Below are positions 12,457 through 21,900 of a DNA stretch of 64,000 nucleotides, piece after piece. Below the pieces are notes generated by a model. It was not told the origin of the DNA, did not search any database, and saw nothing but the letters and a program-made list of their open reading frames with translations. A program made the translations under genes and the position numbers. Source of the stretch: Litorivicinus lipolyticus (GTDB taxonomy: Bacteria; Pseudomonadota; Gammaproteobacteria; Pseudomonadales; Litorivicinaceae); contig NZ_CP045871.1 of the NCBI RefSeq assembly GCF_009650135.1, positions 1,612,001 through 1,676,000 on the forward strand. The letters run 5' to 3'. Numbering within the stretch: the stretch's first letter is position 1; every line of letters starts with the position of its first letter.

Positions 12457-13953
12457 TTATTGCGCATCGCCCCCCTCGTCAAGGGTTTCGAGTGCCTTAT
12501 ATTGTTTTTCTAAGCGCTTGGCTGCTTTCTTGCTGACACCGCCTAACACGTCGATCGCATGACGCAGACGATTTCGGGTCAAGTCCGGTCCAATCACGGC
12601 CATGGTATCCATCACACTGACCGCATTTTTGCTGCCACAGACCGCAATAAACAGTGGCGGCATAAAGGCGCGCATCTTAATGCCCATCTGCCCGGCCAAG
12701 GTCTTAATCTCGACCTCGACACGCGCTTTGTCCCAGCCACCAGGCTGTTCCAAGCGCCATAGCAAGAACTGCAGTTGCGCCAAGGTCTGCTCGTCGACCT
12801 CGCCAAAGTCCCCTGCCTCGACGTCCGGGTAGCCACTAAACAGCGGCAACGCGGTCTTGAACAGATCACTGAAGGCGCGCATGCGCGGCAGCACCAAGGG
12901 TGCGACCTGGGCAAAAAAGTCTGCGTTCAAAGCCCAGGTGCGCATCGCATCAGCCAGCTCGGCTTGGGACGACGAACGCATCCATTCACCGTTCAGCCAC
13001 AGCAACTTGTCCACATCAAACACCGGCCCGCCCAACGACACCCGGTCGATATTGAACTCGGCAATCATCTGATCCAGCGAGAACTGCTCACGCTCGTCCT
13101 CAAAGCTGTACCCCATACGCCCCAAATAATTCAGCAGCGCCGGCGCCATCACACCAAAGCGCTGATAAAACAGCACCGATGTCGGGTTCTTACGCTTGGA
13201 TAGCTTCGACTTGTCGGGGTTGCGTAGCAGCGGCATGTGCACAAGCTCGGGCATATCCCAACCGAAATACCGGTAAAGCAGCTGGTGCTTGGGTGCCGAA
13301 GAGATCCACTCTTCGCCACGAATGACGTGGCTAATTTGCATCAGGTGATCGTCGACGACATTGGCCAGGTGATAGGTCGGCATGCCGTCGGACTTGAGCA
13401 AGATTTGCATGTCGACCTGATCCCACGGGATCTCGACGTCACCACGCAAACGGTCATTAAAAACACACACGCCGTCACTGGGAATCTTCATCCGGATAAC
13501 ATGCGATTCACCGTCCGCCAACCGTGCAGCAATCTCGTCAGCCGATAACGCAAGGCCAGCACCGGCATAACGCGGGGCCTCGCCCGCCGCCAACTGCGCT
13601 TCGCGTTCTGCGTTGAGCTGGTCGGCGCTCATGAAGCAATAAAAGGCGTCGCCTTGGGCGACCAGTTGCTCGGCATAGCCTTTGTAGATGTCCATGCGCT
13701 CGCTTTGGCGGTACGGACCGTGCGGGCCGCCGACGTCAGGACCTTCGTCCCAGTCCAAGCCGACCCAACGCAGGGCATCCAAAATGGCTTGTTCGGATTC
13801 AGGTGTGGAGCGAGATTGGTCGGTGTCTTCGATGCGCAGTACGAACTGACCGCCTTGCTGTTTGGCAAATGCGTAGTTAAATAGCGCGATGTAGGCAGTA
13901 CCTACATGGGGATCACCCGTTGGAGAGGGTGCAATTCGAACTCTGACGGTCAT
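12457..13953 (-). CDS. gltX: Glutamate--tRNA ligase
   Basis: Class I aminoacyl-tRNA synthetase charging tRNA-Glu. The 498 residues fit the family. The HIGH-type signature appears as [17 protein letters not shown] at the N-terminus and the KMSKS-type loop as [10 protein letters not shown]. The C-terminal half is the alpha-helical anticodon-binding region. Start ATG 13953 has AGGAG 5 nt upstream. The start and SD lie within a perfect 10-bp hairpin that begins right after the upstream H-NS-like gene, suggesting translational control. tRNA-Ala follows downstream. Confidence 0.96.
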   Translation of the reverse strand: MTVRVRIAPSPTGDPHVGTAYIALFNYAFAKQQGGQFVLRIEDTDQSRSTPESEQAILDALRWVGLDWDEGPDVGGPHGPYRQSERMDIYKGYAEQLVAQGDAFYCFMSADQLNAEREAQLAAGEAPRYAGAGLALSADEIAARLADGESHVIRMKIPSDGVCVFNDRLRGDVEIPWDQVDMQILLKSDGMPTYHLANVVDDHLMQISHVIRGEEWISSAPKHQLLYRYFGWDMPELVHMPLLRNPDKSKLSKRKNPTSVLFYQRFGVMAPALLNYLGRMGYSFEDEREQFSLDQMIAEFNIDRVSLGGPVFDVDKLLWLNGEWMRSSSQAELADAMRTWALNADFFAQVAPLVLPRMRAFSDLFKTALPLFSGYPDVEAGDFGEVDEQTLAQLQFLLWRLEQPGGWDKARVEVEIKTLAGQMGIKMRAFMPPLFIAVCGSKNAVSVMDTMAVIGPDLTRNRLRHAIDVLGGVSKKAAKRLEKQYKALETLDEGGDAQ

Positions 13954-13978
13954 GCCGGCTCCTTTAATGAGCCGGCAT
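13952..13978 (-). promoter_or_regulatory. Hairpin sequestering the gltX SD and start codon
   Basis: On the minus strand ATGCCGGCTC and GAGCCGGCAT are perfect 10-nt arms around a 7-nt loop, ATTAAAG. The second arm holds most of the gltX Shine-Dalgarno and the first two bases of its AUG. No U-tract follows, so it is not a standard terminator of the H-NS-like gene just upstream. Confidence 0.7.
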
Positions 13979-13985
13979 TATGCCG

Positions 13986-14306
13986 TTAGACTGCGAGGGA
14001 TTCCATGCTGTGGCCCTGATCTAAATACGCCACAACCCATAGCGGCTTACGGCCACGGCCACTCCATGTGTTGTCCGCATTGGCAGGATCGCGGAATTTA
14101 ATCGGTGCTTTGCGGCCGGTTGCGCCTTTACTGCGACCGGTTAAAGCCTTGATAATGTCTTCGCGTGAAATATCAGCGTCGTTGGCGGCGGCCAAGATAG
14201 AATCGATGGCCAGTTTGCGCTTTTGTTCAACACGGCCTTCTAATTCAGACTCAATTTGATGCTTTAATTGCGCGAGTTGGTCTTCGCTGTATTGACTGAG
14301 ATCCAT
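13986..14306 (-). CDS. H-NS-family nucleoid-associated protein
   Basis: 106-residue DNA-binding protein. The N-terminal half is a helical, charged oligomerisation region (about residues 1-60). The C-terminal half carries the family DNA-binding domain with the segments KFRDPANADNTWSGRGRKP and LWVVAYLDQG. Proteins of this type silence AT-rich, often horizontally acquired DNA, which matters here because a large AT-rich element lies in the same window. It is divergent from dusA across 69 bp and precedes gltX by 32 bp. Confidence 0.9.
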   Translation of the reverse strand: MDLSQYSEDQLAQLKHQIESELEGRVEQKRKLAIDSILAAANDADISREDIIKALTGRSKGATGRKAPIKFRDPANADNTWSGRGRKPLWVVAYLDQGHSMESLAV

Positions 14307-14375
14307 GGTTTTACTTCCAGTTAATTAATTTTCATTGCTGATAGTAATGCCGATTAGTAATTTATCAAGGAATCA

Positions 14376-15368
14376 ATGACTAAAATTGCCCCCCATATAA
14401 TCAGTCAAGCACCGATGATGGACTGGAGTACACGTCACCAACGTGTATTTCTACGTGCGATAACTCGTCATGCCTTGTTATATACCGAAATGGTGACGGC
14501 GCCAGCTTTAGTATTCGGCGACGCCGATCGGTTATTACAGCACCACCCAATTGAATACCCCCTGGCATTACAGTTAGGCGGCAGTGATCCGGAACAATTA
14601 GCCAAGGCCACGGCCATCGCCGCCCAGCACCCCTATTATGAAATAAATCTGAATTTAGGCTGTCCGTCCGACCGCGTTCAGTCCGGTCAATTCGGCGCCA
14701 GCCTAATGGCCGATCCAGGCCGCGTGCATGAATGCCTACAGGCGATGAAGTCTGCTAGCGGCGATATTCCTATTTCCGCTAAAATACGTATCGGCATTGA
14801 CGATCAAGACCCCGACATAACCCTATTACCCTTTGTCGAAAAAATATCAAATTTAGATTTAAATACCCTGACGGTGCACGCACGAAAAGCCATATTAAAA
14901 GGCCTATCACCCAAACAGAACCGTGAAATACCCCCACTTCAGCCGCACCGCGCCGTCGACATCAAACGCGCGTTTCCGCATTTACGCGTGGTCTTGAATG
15001 GCGAGTTGAAGGACCCGGCGGCGGATGCTCACTGGCTGCAGGAGCTCGACGGCCTAATGTACGGCCGCGCGGCGTACCACACACCTTGGTGCCTAGCCGG
15101 CGTCGACACTGACTTTTTTAATACCGCTGCGCGCACCACAACCAGCGCCGAAGCACTGCGCAGTTGTTATGCCTATATTAACCACGAGTTAACCCAAGGA
15201 ATGCCCCTTTCTCACTTTACTCGTCACATTCTGGGACTATTTAAAGATCAACCGGGCGCCCGATTATATCGTCGGACATTGACCGAAGACGCCCATAAAC
15301 CGGGCGCTGGAATTGAAGTTATTGAACGCGCACTGAACCATTTAAATCTAGGAGATAATGTCGAATGA
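14376..15368 (+). CDS. dusA: tRNA-dihydrouridine(20/20a) synthase
   Basis: FMN enzyme reducing uridine in the tRNA D-loop. The 330 residues match DusA. The N-terminal APMMDWSTRHQR motif, the NLNLGCPSDRVQSGQFGA segment with the catalytic cysteine, and the NGELKD region are typical. Start ATG 14376 follows AAGGA. Its last codons overlap the transaldolase start by 4 nt, so the two are co-translated. Confidence 0.95.
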   Translation: MTKIAPHIISQAPMMDWSTRHQRVFLRAITRHALLYTEMVTAPALVFGDADRLLQHHPIEYPLALQLGGSDPEQLAKATAIAAQHPYYEINLNLGCPSDRVQSGQFGASLMADPGRVHECLQAMKSASGDIPISAKIRIGIDDQDPDITLLPFVEKISNLDLNTLTVHARKAILKGLSPKQNREIPPLQPHRAVDIKRAFPHLRVVLNGELKDPAADAHWLQELDGLMYGRAAYHTPWCLAGVDTDFFNTAARTTTSAEALRSCYAYINHELTQGMPLSHFTRHILGLFKDQPGARLYRRTLTEDAHKPGAGIEVIERALNHLNLGDNVE

Positions 15369-16312
15369 ACAAATTAGACCAGTTACGTCAATTCACGACC
15401 GTAGTCGCCGACACTGGCGACTTAGCGGCGATCGAGCGCTGGAAACCCGAAGACGCGACCACTAATCCCTCGTTGATTTTGAACGCCGCACAACAAGCCG
15501 ATGGCGCCGCTCGCATCGATGCCGCTATTGCCAAGGCTAAAATAAGCCAGCCGAATAACTGGGTCGCCGAAGCCAGCGATGACTTAGCGGTCAGCATCGG
15601 TCACGACATTCAAAACATCGTGCCGGGTTACGTCAGTACCGAAGTCGACGCGCGACTGTCATTTGACACCCAAGCTACCCTAAAACAAGCCTATTCACTG
15701 ATTGAACGTTATGCCGCGGCAGGCGCTGACATTAGTCGCGTATTGATTAAGGTCGCATCGACCTGGGAAGGAATTCAGGCCGCTCGAGAATTAGAAAAGA
15801 ATAATATTAAATGCAACCTGACATTATTGTTCGGCTTTGAACAGGCCCAAGCCTGTGCCGACGCCGGCGCCTTTTTAATCAGCCCCTTTGTTGGCCGCAT
15901 TTTGGATTGGCACAAAGCCAACGCCCCCGAACAAAACTTCGACGGCGCAGCCGACCCAGGCGTCGAATCGGTCCGAGCGATCTGGACCCACTACAAACGA
16001 CACGGCTATGACACCGTGGTCATGGGCGCCAGCTTTCGCAACACCGGCGAGATTGAACACCTGGCCGGCTGTGACCGCCTGACTATTGGACCTGGGCTTT
16101 TGGAAGCGCTAGCAGCCGACCAGGGCGACTTGGCGTTGGCGCTGGATCAAAATGGGATCGAAGCTGGCTCGGCCGTCGCTGCGGTCAACCAAAGCGAATT
16201 CCGCTGGGGCCACAACGAGAACGCCATGGCGACCGAAAAACTGTCCGAAGGTATCCGCAAGTTCGCGATCGACCAGGTCAAACTGGAACAGCTCATCGCC
16301 AGCCGCGGCTAG
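15365..16312 (+). CDS. tal: Transaldolase
   Basis: Pentose-phosphate enzyme transferring a dihydroxyacetone unit between sugar phosphates via a lysine Schiff base. The 315 residues match the TalA/TalB type. The ATTNPSLIL motif near the N-terminus, the lysine in RVLIKVASTWEG, and CNLTLLFGFEQAQACADAG are conserved. It overlaps the dusA stop by 4 nt (ATGA) and has AGGAGA upstream. Convergent with the STAS gene, overlapping by 4 nt. Confidence 0.96.
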   Translation: MNKLDQLRQFTTVVADTGDLAAIERWKPEDATTNPSLILNAAQQADGAARIDAAIAKAKISQPNNWVAEASDDLAVSIGHDIQNIVPGYVSTEVDARLSFDTQATLKQAYSLIERYAAAGADISRVLIKVASTWEGIQAARELEKNNIKCNLTLLFGFEQAQACADAGAFLISPFVGRILDWHKANAPEQNFDGAADPGVESVRAIWTHYKRHGYDTVVMGASFRNTGEIEHLAGCDRLTIGPGLLEALAADQGDLALALDQNGIEAGSAVAAVNQSEFRWGHNENAMATEKLSEGIRKFAIDQVKLEQLIASRG

Positions 16313-16791
16313 TCGCGATCCAAGGCCCGCACTAGGTCTTGGAATCTGCCCTGGTTGCTAGGCTGTAAGTCCATCAGAATCCGGTGGGCTTCCAGCACCA
16401 CCGGCTGCGCGTCCACAGGCGCGCAGGGCGACAACGACACTGGAACATCGATCGCATCAGGCGCGGCCGCACAGGGCTCGAACAGCGGCATCAGCCCAAG
16501 GCTGTCGAGCTGGGACTGAACGTCAGCGTTAGTGCAATACAGTCGAGGTTGGCGATTCAATCGCCGCTCCGACTCGATTCCCAGCTTTGCAATCAGGCCC
16601 AAACAGGTCGAATCAACATTGGTCGCCGGACCTAGGTCAAGCACAAGATGGGTCGGTTGGCTGTCGGCAAACAAGCGCTCGATCAAATCGTCCAAGGTCG
16701 TACACAGCGACAACCGCACGTCCCCCTGAAATCGAATCATGACCTCGCCGTTTTCGCCCGCCAGGCCGATGCTGCCTGCCGGAGGCGTCAT
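16309..16791 (-). CDS. STAS-domain anti-sigma factor antagonist, HsbA-like
   Basis: 160-residue protein with an N-terminal STAS domain. The conserved phosphorylatable serine is S61 in NVDSTCLGLI, after the strand THLVLDLG. The C-terminal 60 residues are less conserved. It starts 4 nt inside the end of the PP2C phosphatase gene, so the pair is coupled. By analogy with Pseudomonas HsbR/HsbA and Bacillus SpoIIE/SpoIIAA, the upstream phosphatase would dephosphorylate S61 and free this antagonist to bind an anti-sigma factor or other partner. The partner is not in this window. Confidence 0.85.
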   Translation of the reverse strand: MTPPAGSIGLAGENGEVMIRFQGDVRLSLCTTLDDLIERLFADSQPTHLVLDLGPATNVDSTCLGLIAKLGIESERRLNRQPRLYCTNADVQSQLDSLGLMPLFEPCAAAPDAIDVPVSLSPCAPVDAQPVVLEAHRILMDLQPSNQGRFQDLVRALDRD

Positions 16792-17873
16792 ATCGCCGCC
16801 CCCCGCACCATCACCAAGGTCACATCGTCCGGTGTCGCTTGACCCCGATCCAGCCCAAGCGTCTCGGCCAGCGACTGGACACTGCCCCCACAGGACGCAA
16901 TGGCGGCGGTCAGGCCGTCGGTCTGGGCAGCCAAGCCGGTCGCATCGACCAAATCCAAGGCACCGTCAGACGCCAGCACCAGGTAAAACTCGCTGTCGGG
17001 CAGGTCAATACTGAGTTCACGATAGTCCACGTCTGCGAACAGTCCGACTGGGCGACCTTGGCCGGGCAAAACCTGCGCTTGGCCATCAACGACTAGGACC
17101 GGCATCGGTGTGTGGCCGGCGACAGCGTAGTTTAGGCGACGCTGTTCGGCATCAAACAGGCCGACAAAAACGGTCGCGTGCTTACCCAGCCCAGTCGACA
17201 TCAGCTCACTGTTGATGCGTTCAAGCATGCGCGCGGGGCTCAATAAATCAAAGCTACTGGCGCGTTCGAGGTTGCGCCGCAACCGATTGATCAGGCTTTT
17301 GATAATGACCGTGACCATGGCGCTACTGACCCCGTGCCCGGCCACATCGGCCAACAAGGTGACCACCCGTGACGGCCGATCGGCTTGGAAATAGTCGGCA
17401 AAATCACCACTCAGCAGCAACGACGGGAAGAACCCAAGCTCGCAGCGCAGCCCAGCACTGTCCAGCGGCTCGTTCGGCAACAACCGTGCTTGGATCGCGC
17501 GGCCGGCACGCTGGTCGGCATGCAGAACCCGCAACACTTCGGTTTCCAGCGACCAGGCTTGCTGATCGCTGCAGGCACTGAGCGCTAGGCAGCTGGCGAC
17601 AAATGCCGTCGATTCAAGCAGCGGCCAGTGCCACTGAATCGGCGCACCGTCATGCGCGGTCGATACCACCAGCGCGCGCTGCCCATCATCCAACGGGTTC
17701 AGGCGCAACGTCAGGTCAGCGTCATCCAGCGAGTCAGAATCGGGCCATTGGTCGCTTTGAACCCATTCGAGCTGGGCGCGCCCGGCGAATAGTTGTGACA
17801 GACTTTGCAAAACGTCTCCATCGGTCGTGATCACGCGCACCCGCGGACCACCAAAGGCGCGCACATCATTCAT
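16788..17873 (-). CDS. PP2C/SpoIIE-type phosphatase with degenerate receiver-like N-terminus
   Basis: 361-residue protein. Residues 1 to about 110 look like a receiver fold without the usual acidic pocket or phospho-acceptor in place. From about 130 is a SpoIIE-like PP2C domain: SLLLSGDFADYF, LLADVAGHGVSSAM with metal-binding Asp, LASDGALDLVDA, and the terminal TPDDVTLVMVRG. This is the HsbR layout, which acts on an STAS antagonist, and the STAS gene follows with a 4-nt overlap. A PilZ gene is divergent 35 bp away, hinting at a surface or motility switch. Confidence 0.85.
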   Translation of the reverse strand: MNDVRAFGGPRVRVITTDGDVLQSLSQLFAGRAQLEWVQSDQWPDSDSLDDADLTLRLNPLDDGQRALVVSTAHDGAPIQWHWPLLESTAFVASCLALSACSDQQAWSLETEVLRVLHADQRAGRAIQARLLPNEPLDSAGLRCELGFFPSLLLSGDFADYFQADRPSRVVTLLADVAGHGVSSAMVTVIIKSLINRLRRNLERASSFDLLSPARMLERINSELMSTGLGKHATVFVGLFDAEQRRLNYAVAGHTPMPVLVVDGQAQVLPGQGRPVGLFADVDYRELSIDLPDSEFYLVLASDGALDLVDATGLAAQTDGLTAAIASCGGSVQSLAETLGLDRGQATPDDVTLVMVRGAAI

Positions 17874-17908
17874 TTGCTGGCTACGCTTGGGCTAACACAA
17901 CCGACGAG

Positions 17909-18202
17909 ATGCTTATGCCAATCAGTGATCAACGCGCCCACAACCGACTGAACGTCGACGTTCCCGTGACCATCGTCACGGCCAACCAAGACCGTGTGAT
18001 CGGCCGCTGCCATGATTTGTCCAGTCATGGCATTCATTTGGTGTCCCCACGTCCGGCACAGATTGGCGAACAATGGGTGGTCAGCCTGGAGGCGACCAAA
18101 CGCGGCATTGTCGACTTTGTCGTCACCGCCGAAGTGTCACGCTGCGACAACGCGGCGGATGGCGGGTACGTCATTGGTGCACAGGTGTTGGACATCGCTT
18201 AA
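17909..18202 (+). CDS. PilZ-domain protein, probable c-di-GMP receptor
   Basis: 97-residue single-domain protein. The c-di-GMP contact motifs are present: R9-xxx-R13 in QRAHNR and D36-x-S38-xx-G41 in DLSSHG, followed by the beta-barrel strands. Start ATG 17909, with a second in-frame ATG two codons later. It is divergent from the PP2C/STAS operon, and the two signalling inputs probably converge on one behaviour; this link is inference. Convergent with mlaA, overlapping by 4 nt. Confidence 0.88.
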   Translation: MLMPISDQRAHNRLNVDVPVTIVTANQDRVIGRCHDLSSHGIHLVSPRPAQIGEQWVVSLEATKRGIVDFVVTAEVSRCDNAADGGYVIGAQVLDIA

Positions 18203-18885
18203 AAATCTTCCAAAAACGCGTCGGCCGAGGCATCGGCGCCGTCATTGACTTGGTAACGACGGTTTTGCAGCCACAAATTACGCAGCGCCACGTAGCGGTC
18301 GCCATTGACCAGCGCATCAGCGCCTAGCAGCTGCGCGCGGCGATTGATCAAACTCAGTGCCGTCACCCCAAGCCGGTGCTCGCTGGGCGATAGGTAATTG
18401 ACCGGATTGGTGGTGGCGTCGACGCTAAATCGGCCAAGTCCATCGCGGACCGTCGACGGACCGAAAAAGGGCAACACCACATAGGCGCCCTCGCCGACCC
18501 CCCAAACGCCCAGCGTCTGGCCGAAGTCTTCCGAGGTTTTGGGCGCACCGAACTCGGTCATGACATCCAAAATGCCGCCCAACCCCAGGGTGCTATTGAA
18601 CACAAACCGACCCAAGGCATTGGCCGCTTCGTCCGGTTTGCCCTGCAGCGCGGCATTTAAAAACGTTGAAACCTCGCCGAGGTTGGAAAAGAAGTTACCG
18701 ATGCCGCTGCGTATCGGACGCGGCAGCAACGACTGGTAAGCCGACGCCGCCGGGCGCAAAGCCACGCGATCAACCGCATCGTTAAAAGCAAACACGGCAC
18801 GGTTAACCGGTTCCAATGGGTCCACGGGGGTCGCCATCGCGCCCAGGCTGGCAGTCAGCAAGACTACGGTCATCAAAGGTTTCAT
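18199..18885 (-). CDS. mlaA: MlaA/VacJ-family outer-membrane lipid asymmetry protein
   Basis: Component of the Mla pathway that extracts misplaced phospholipids from the outer leaflet of the outer membrane. About 228 residues. The family core DPLEPVNRAVFAFNDAVD, the RPIRSGIGNFFSNLGEV region and FGQTLGVWGVGEGAYVVLP are all clear. The signal sequence ends LGAMATPVD and has no lipobox cysteine, unlike most MlaA, so it may be cleaved by signal peptidase I. ATG 18885 is taken; an in-frame GTG lies at 18894. No other mla genes are nearby. Confidence 0.92.
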   Translation of the reverse strand: MKPLMTVVLLTASLGAMATPVDPLEPVNRAVFAFNDAVDRVALRPAASAYQSLLPRPIRSGIGNFFSNLGEVSTFLNAALQGKPDEAANALGRFVFNSTLGLGGILDVMTEFGAPKTSEDFGQTLGVWGVGEGAYVVLPFFGPSTVRDGLGRFSVDATTNPVNYLSPSEHRLGVTALSLINRRAQLLGADALVNGDRYVALRNLWLQNRRYQVNDGADASADAFLEDF

Positions 18886-18921
18886 TCGCCGCACTATAAC
18901 GCCACCACCAAAAAATTAAAG

Positions 18922-21900
18922 CTAACCCGCACGGGTTCGACGTGTCCTGATGTCGGACAGCAAACCGTCCAAGCGCTTGCCCGATACTTTGCCCTGGGTG
19001 CCAAGCTGCTGCGCGAACAGGCTGACCCGGTATTCCTCTAGCAACCAGCGGAAGCTGGCAACGCTGGGCTCAACCGGATTCAACGGGTATTCGCTCCAAT
19101 AGGGTTTGATGGCGTCGAGCCAGGCATCCAATTCCCGGCGCGCGCCGCGGTCAAACTCAAAACGCCCGCCCAATCGCTCAAGGCGCATCTCGATGGCGTT
19201 CAGGTACACCTCGTAGCGCGCCAAATTGTCCGCCGGGGTATCCCAAATGAAGCTTGCATTGAGCAAACCCGCCAGCTGCTGGTTGACGTCTTTGCCAACG
19301 TCCAGCCATGCCAGCGGCAAACCCTTTAATTGCTTACCCACTCGCTGGGCACATTCCAGCACCCGGATCATGATCGCCGCCTGGCCCTCGGCGACCGCGA
19401 CCAGGTCGCCACGACCGCGCTTAACGCCGCGCTCAAACCCCGCCTCATCGCGCGGAATGCCGTCGCCAAAACAGGCCATTTCGACCGACCGCTCGATCCA
19501 CTGCAATGACGCCTTGGGGTCCAGCCCGCGCGGAGTCGCCAACAGGTCCAAGCGTTTGGCCAATTTCGATTCACGCAGCAACTTAGTCTGGGTCGCCATA
19601 CGCGCCTGGGCCAAACGAATAACACCGCGGCGATGAACATGCGCGGCCGCATCCGGGTCGTCCATATGCTGCAGCTGAACACCGCCATCGACCGCGCTGA
19701 TGACGGGGATCAATGACAGGCTGAGGCCATCCTGTTCAAGCGTCTGACGTGCTGGCAGGTCGCCCATGTTCCACTGCGTCAGGACCGGGGATTTTGGCGC
19801 CGGCGTCGAGACCTGAGCCGGCGTGCGCAGATCTTTTTGCAGGGATGCCAAATCCCGTGACTGCGCAATGATCTGGCCGTGCGGGTCCATCACGCGAATG
19901 TTCATGCGGTAATAGTGATCCAGTGCCGCCAGCTCGAACTGACGCACATCGAAAGGTTTGCCCAGACGCCGGGTGACCGCTTTGCCCAGCTGTTCGACCA
20001 AATCACCCTGGCGCCAGCGCAGCGTCGGCAAGGTTTGACGAGCAAAGTCGGGCAGCGGCACCAACTGACGCCGGATTGCCTTGGGCAGGGTCCGCACCAG
20101 CGCCTCGACTTTTTCTTCGAGCATACCCGGCACCAGCCAGTCGGTGACCGCTGCGGTGACGCTGTGCAGCGCAGCCTGTGGCACCTCCAGGGTGACCCCA
20201 TCATGGTCGGTGCCGGGGTTGAATTCGTAGGACAGCGTGAAACGGTTACCCGACACTTCCAGGTGGTCGGGGTAGGCCTGCTGGTCCAGCGCCGCCGAGG
20301 CGCTCAGCAAGTCATCCTGGGCCATGTACAACACCCGTGGTTGGTCGCGCTCGACTCGGCGGCGCCAGCGCTCAAACGAGCGCGCATCAATAATGTCGCT
20401 GGGCAATTTGCTTTCATAGAATTCAAACAAACGCTGGTCATCCAGCAGATCACGCCGCCGCTCGCGCGCTTCCAAATCGAGAATGCGCGCCACCTGATCC
20501 AGGTTATTTTGCATGAACGTGCCTTGGGTCTTAATTTCACCCTGGGCCAGTCCATCGCGAATCAACAGTTCGCGGGCCTTGATCGGTGAGCGCTTGGCAA
20601 ACGAGACGGCGCGTTTGGCCACCGCCGGCAACCCAAACAGCGTGCCGCGCTCGTGGGCCATGATCTGGCCGTGGCGCTTGCTCCAATAGGGGTCGCCGTG
20701 GGTCAGCTTGATCAGCTGAGGGGCCACCGTTTCGAGCCATTCGGGCTCGATTTTGGCCACCGTGCGCGCAAATAGGCGCGTGGTTTCGACCAATTCCGCC
20801 GCCACCACCCATTTCGGTCGTCCTTTGGCTTGGCGCCCGGGGTGCAAGTTAAACCGCGTGTCACGGCCCCCGCGGTATTCGTTCTCGTCCTTCATGCCGA
20901 TATTGCCGACCAAGCCGGTCAGCACGGCCAAGTGAACCGAGCGGTAATCCGCCGGCTCATCGTTCAGGCGCGTCGTCGGTTTGATCGCAAGCCACAGCTG
21001 ACGGTGGATTTCGCGCCATTCGCGCACACGCATGTAGTGCAGAAACTGTTTTTGACAGTACTTGCGAAAGGCGCTCGACGTCAGGGCCTGGCGCTGGCCT
21101 TCGATGCGATTCCACAGCGCAACGATACTCAAAAAGTCAGACTGCTCGTGGGCATCGGTGCCGTGGGCAAAATCAGCAGCGTCCTGCGCCGCGCGCGGTC
21201 GTTCGCGAGGGTCTTGCACGGTCAGGAAGCTGGCGATGGCCAGGGCCTCGTGGACACAGCCATAGTCGCGTGCCGCCAATACCATGCGCCCCAGCTTTGG
21301 ATCGATCGGCAAGCGCGCCAACTCACGCCCCAGCGGCGTAATGATCCGCCGGTCATCAATCGCACCGATTTCTTCGAGCAACTTGTAGCCATCGGTGACG
21401 TAGCGCCGATCCGGGGCATCAATAAACGGGAAACGTTCAATGTCGCCCAGCTTCAAGTCCAGCATCTGAAGAATGACGCTGGCCAAATTGGTGCGCTGCA
21501 GTTCCGGTTCGGTAAATTCGCGGCGGCCTTCGAAGTCCTCTTGTTCGTATAGACGGATGCAAACACCCGGCTCCAAACGACCACAACGGCCCTTGCGTTG
21601 GTTGGCACTGGCTTGGGAGACCGCCTCGATCGGCAAGCGCTGTACCTTGGAGCGATACGAATAGCGCGACATACGCGCGACACCCGAGTCGATCACATAG
21701 CGAATACCCGGCACCGTCAGCGAGGTTTCAGCGACGTTGGTCGCCAACACAATGCGCTGGTCACCGCCGGTCGGGTGGAAAATACGCTGTTGCTCGGACG
21801 CCGACAGCCGCGCGTACAAGGGCAAAACATCGAGCTGGCTAAGGTGACTGCGGCGCAGCGCCTCCGCCGCTCCACGGATCTCACGCTCGCCGGGTAAAAA

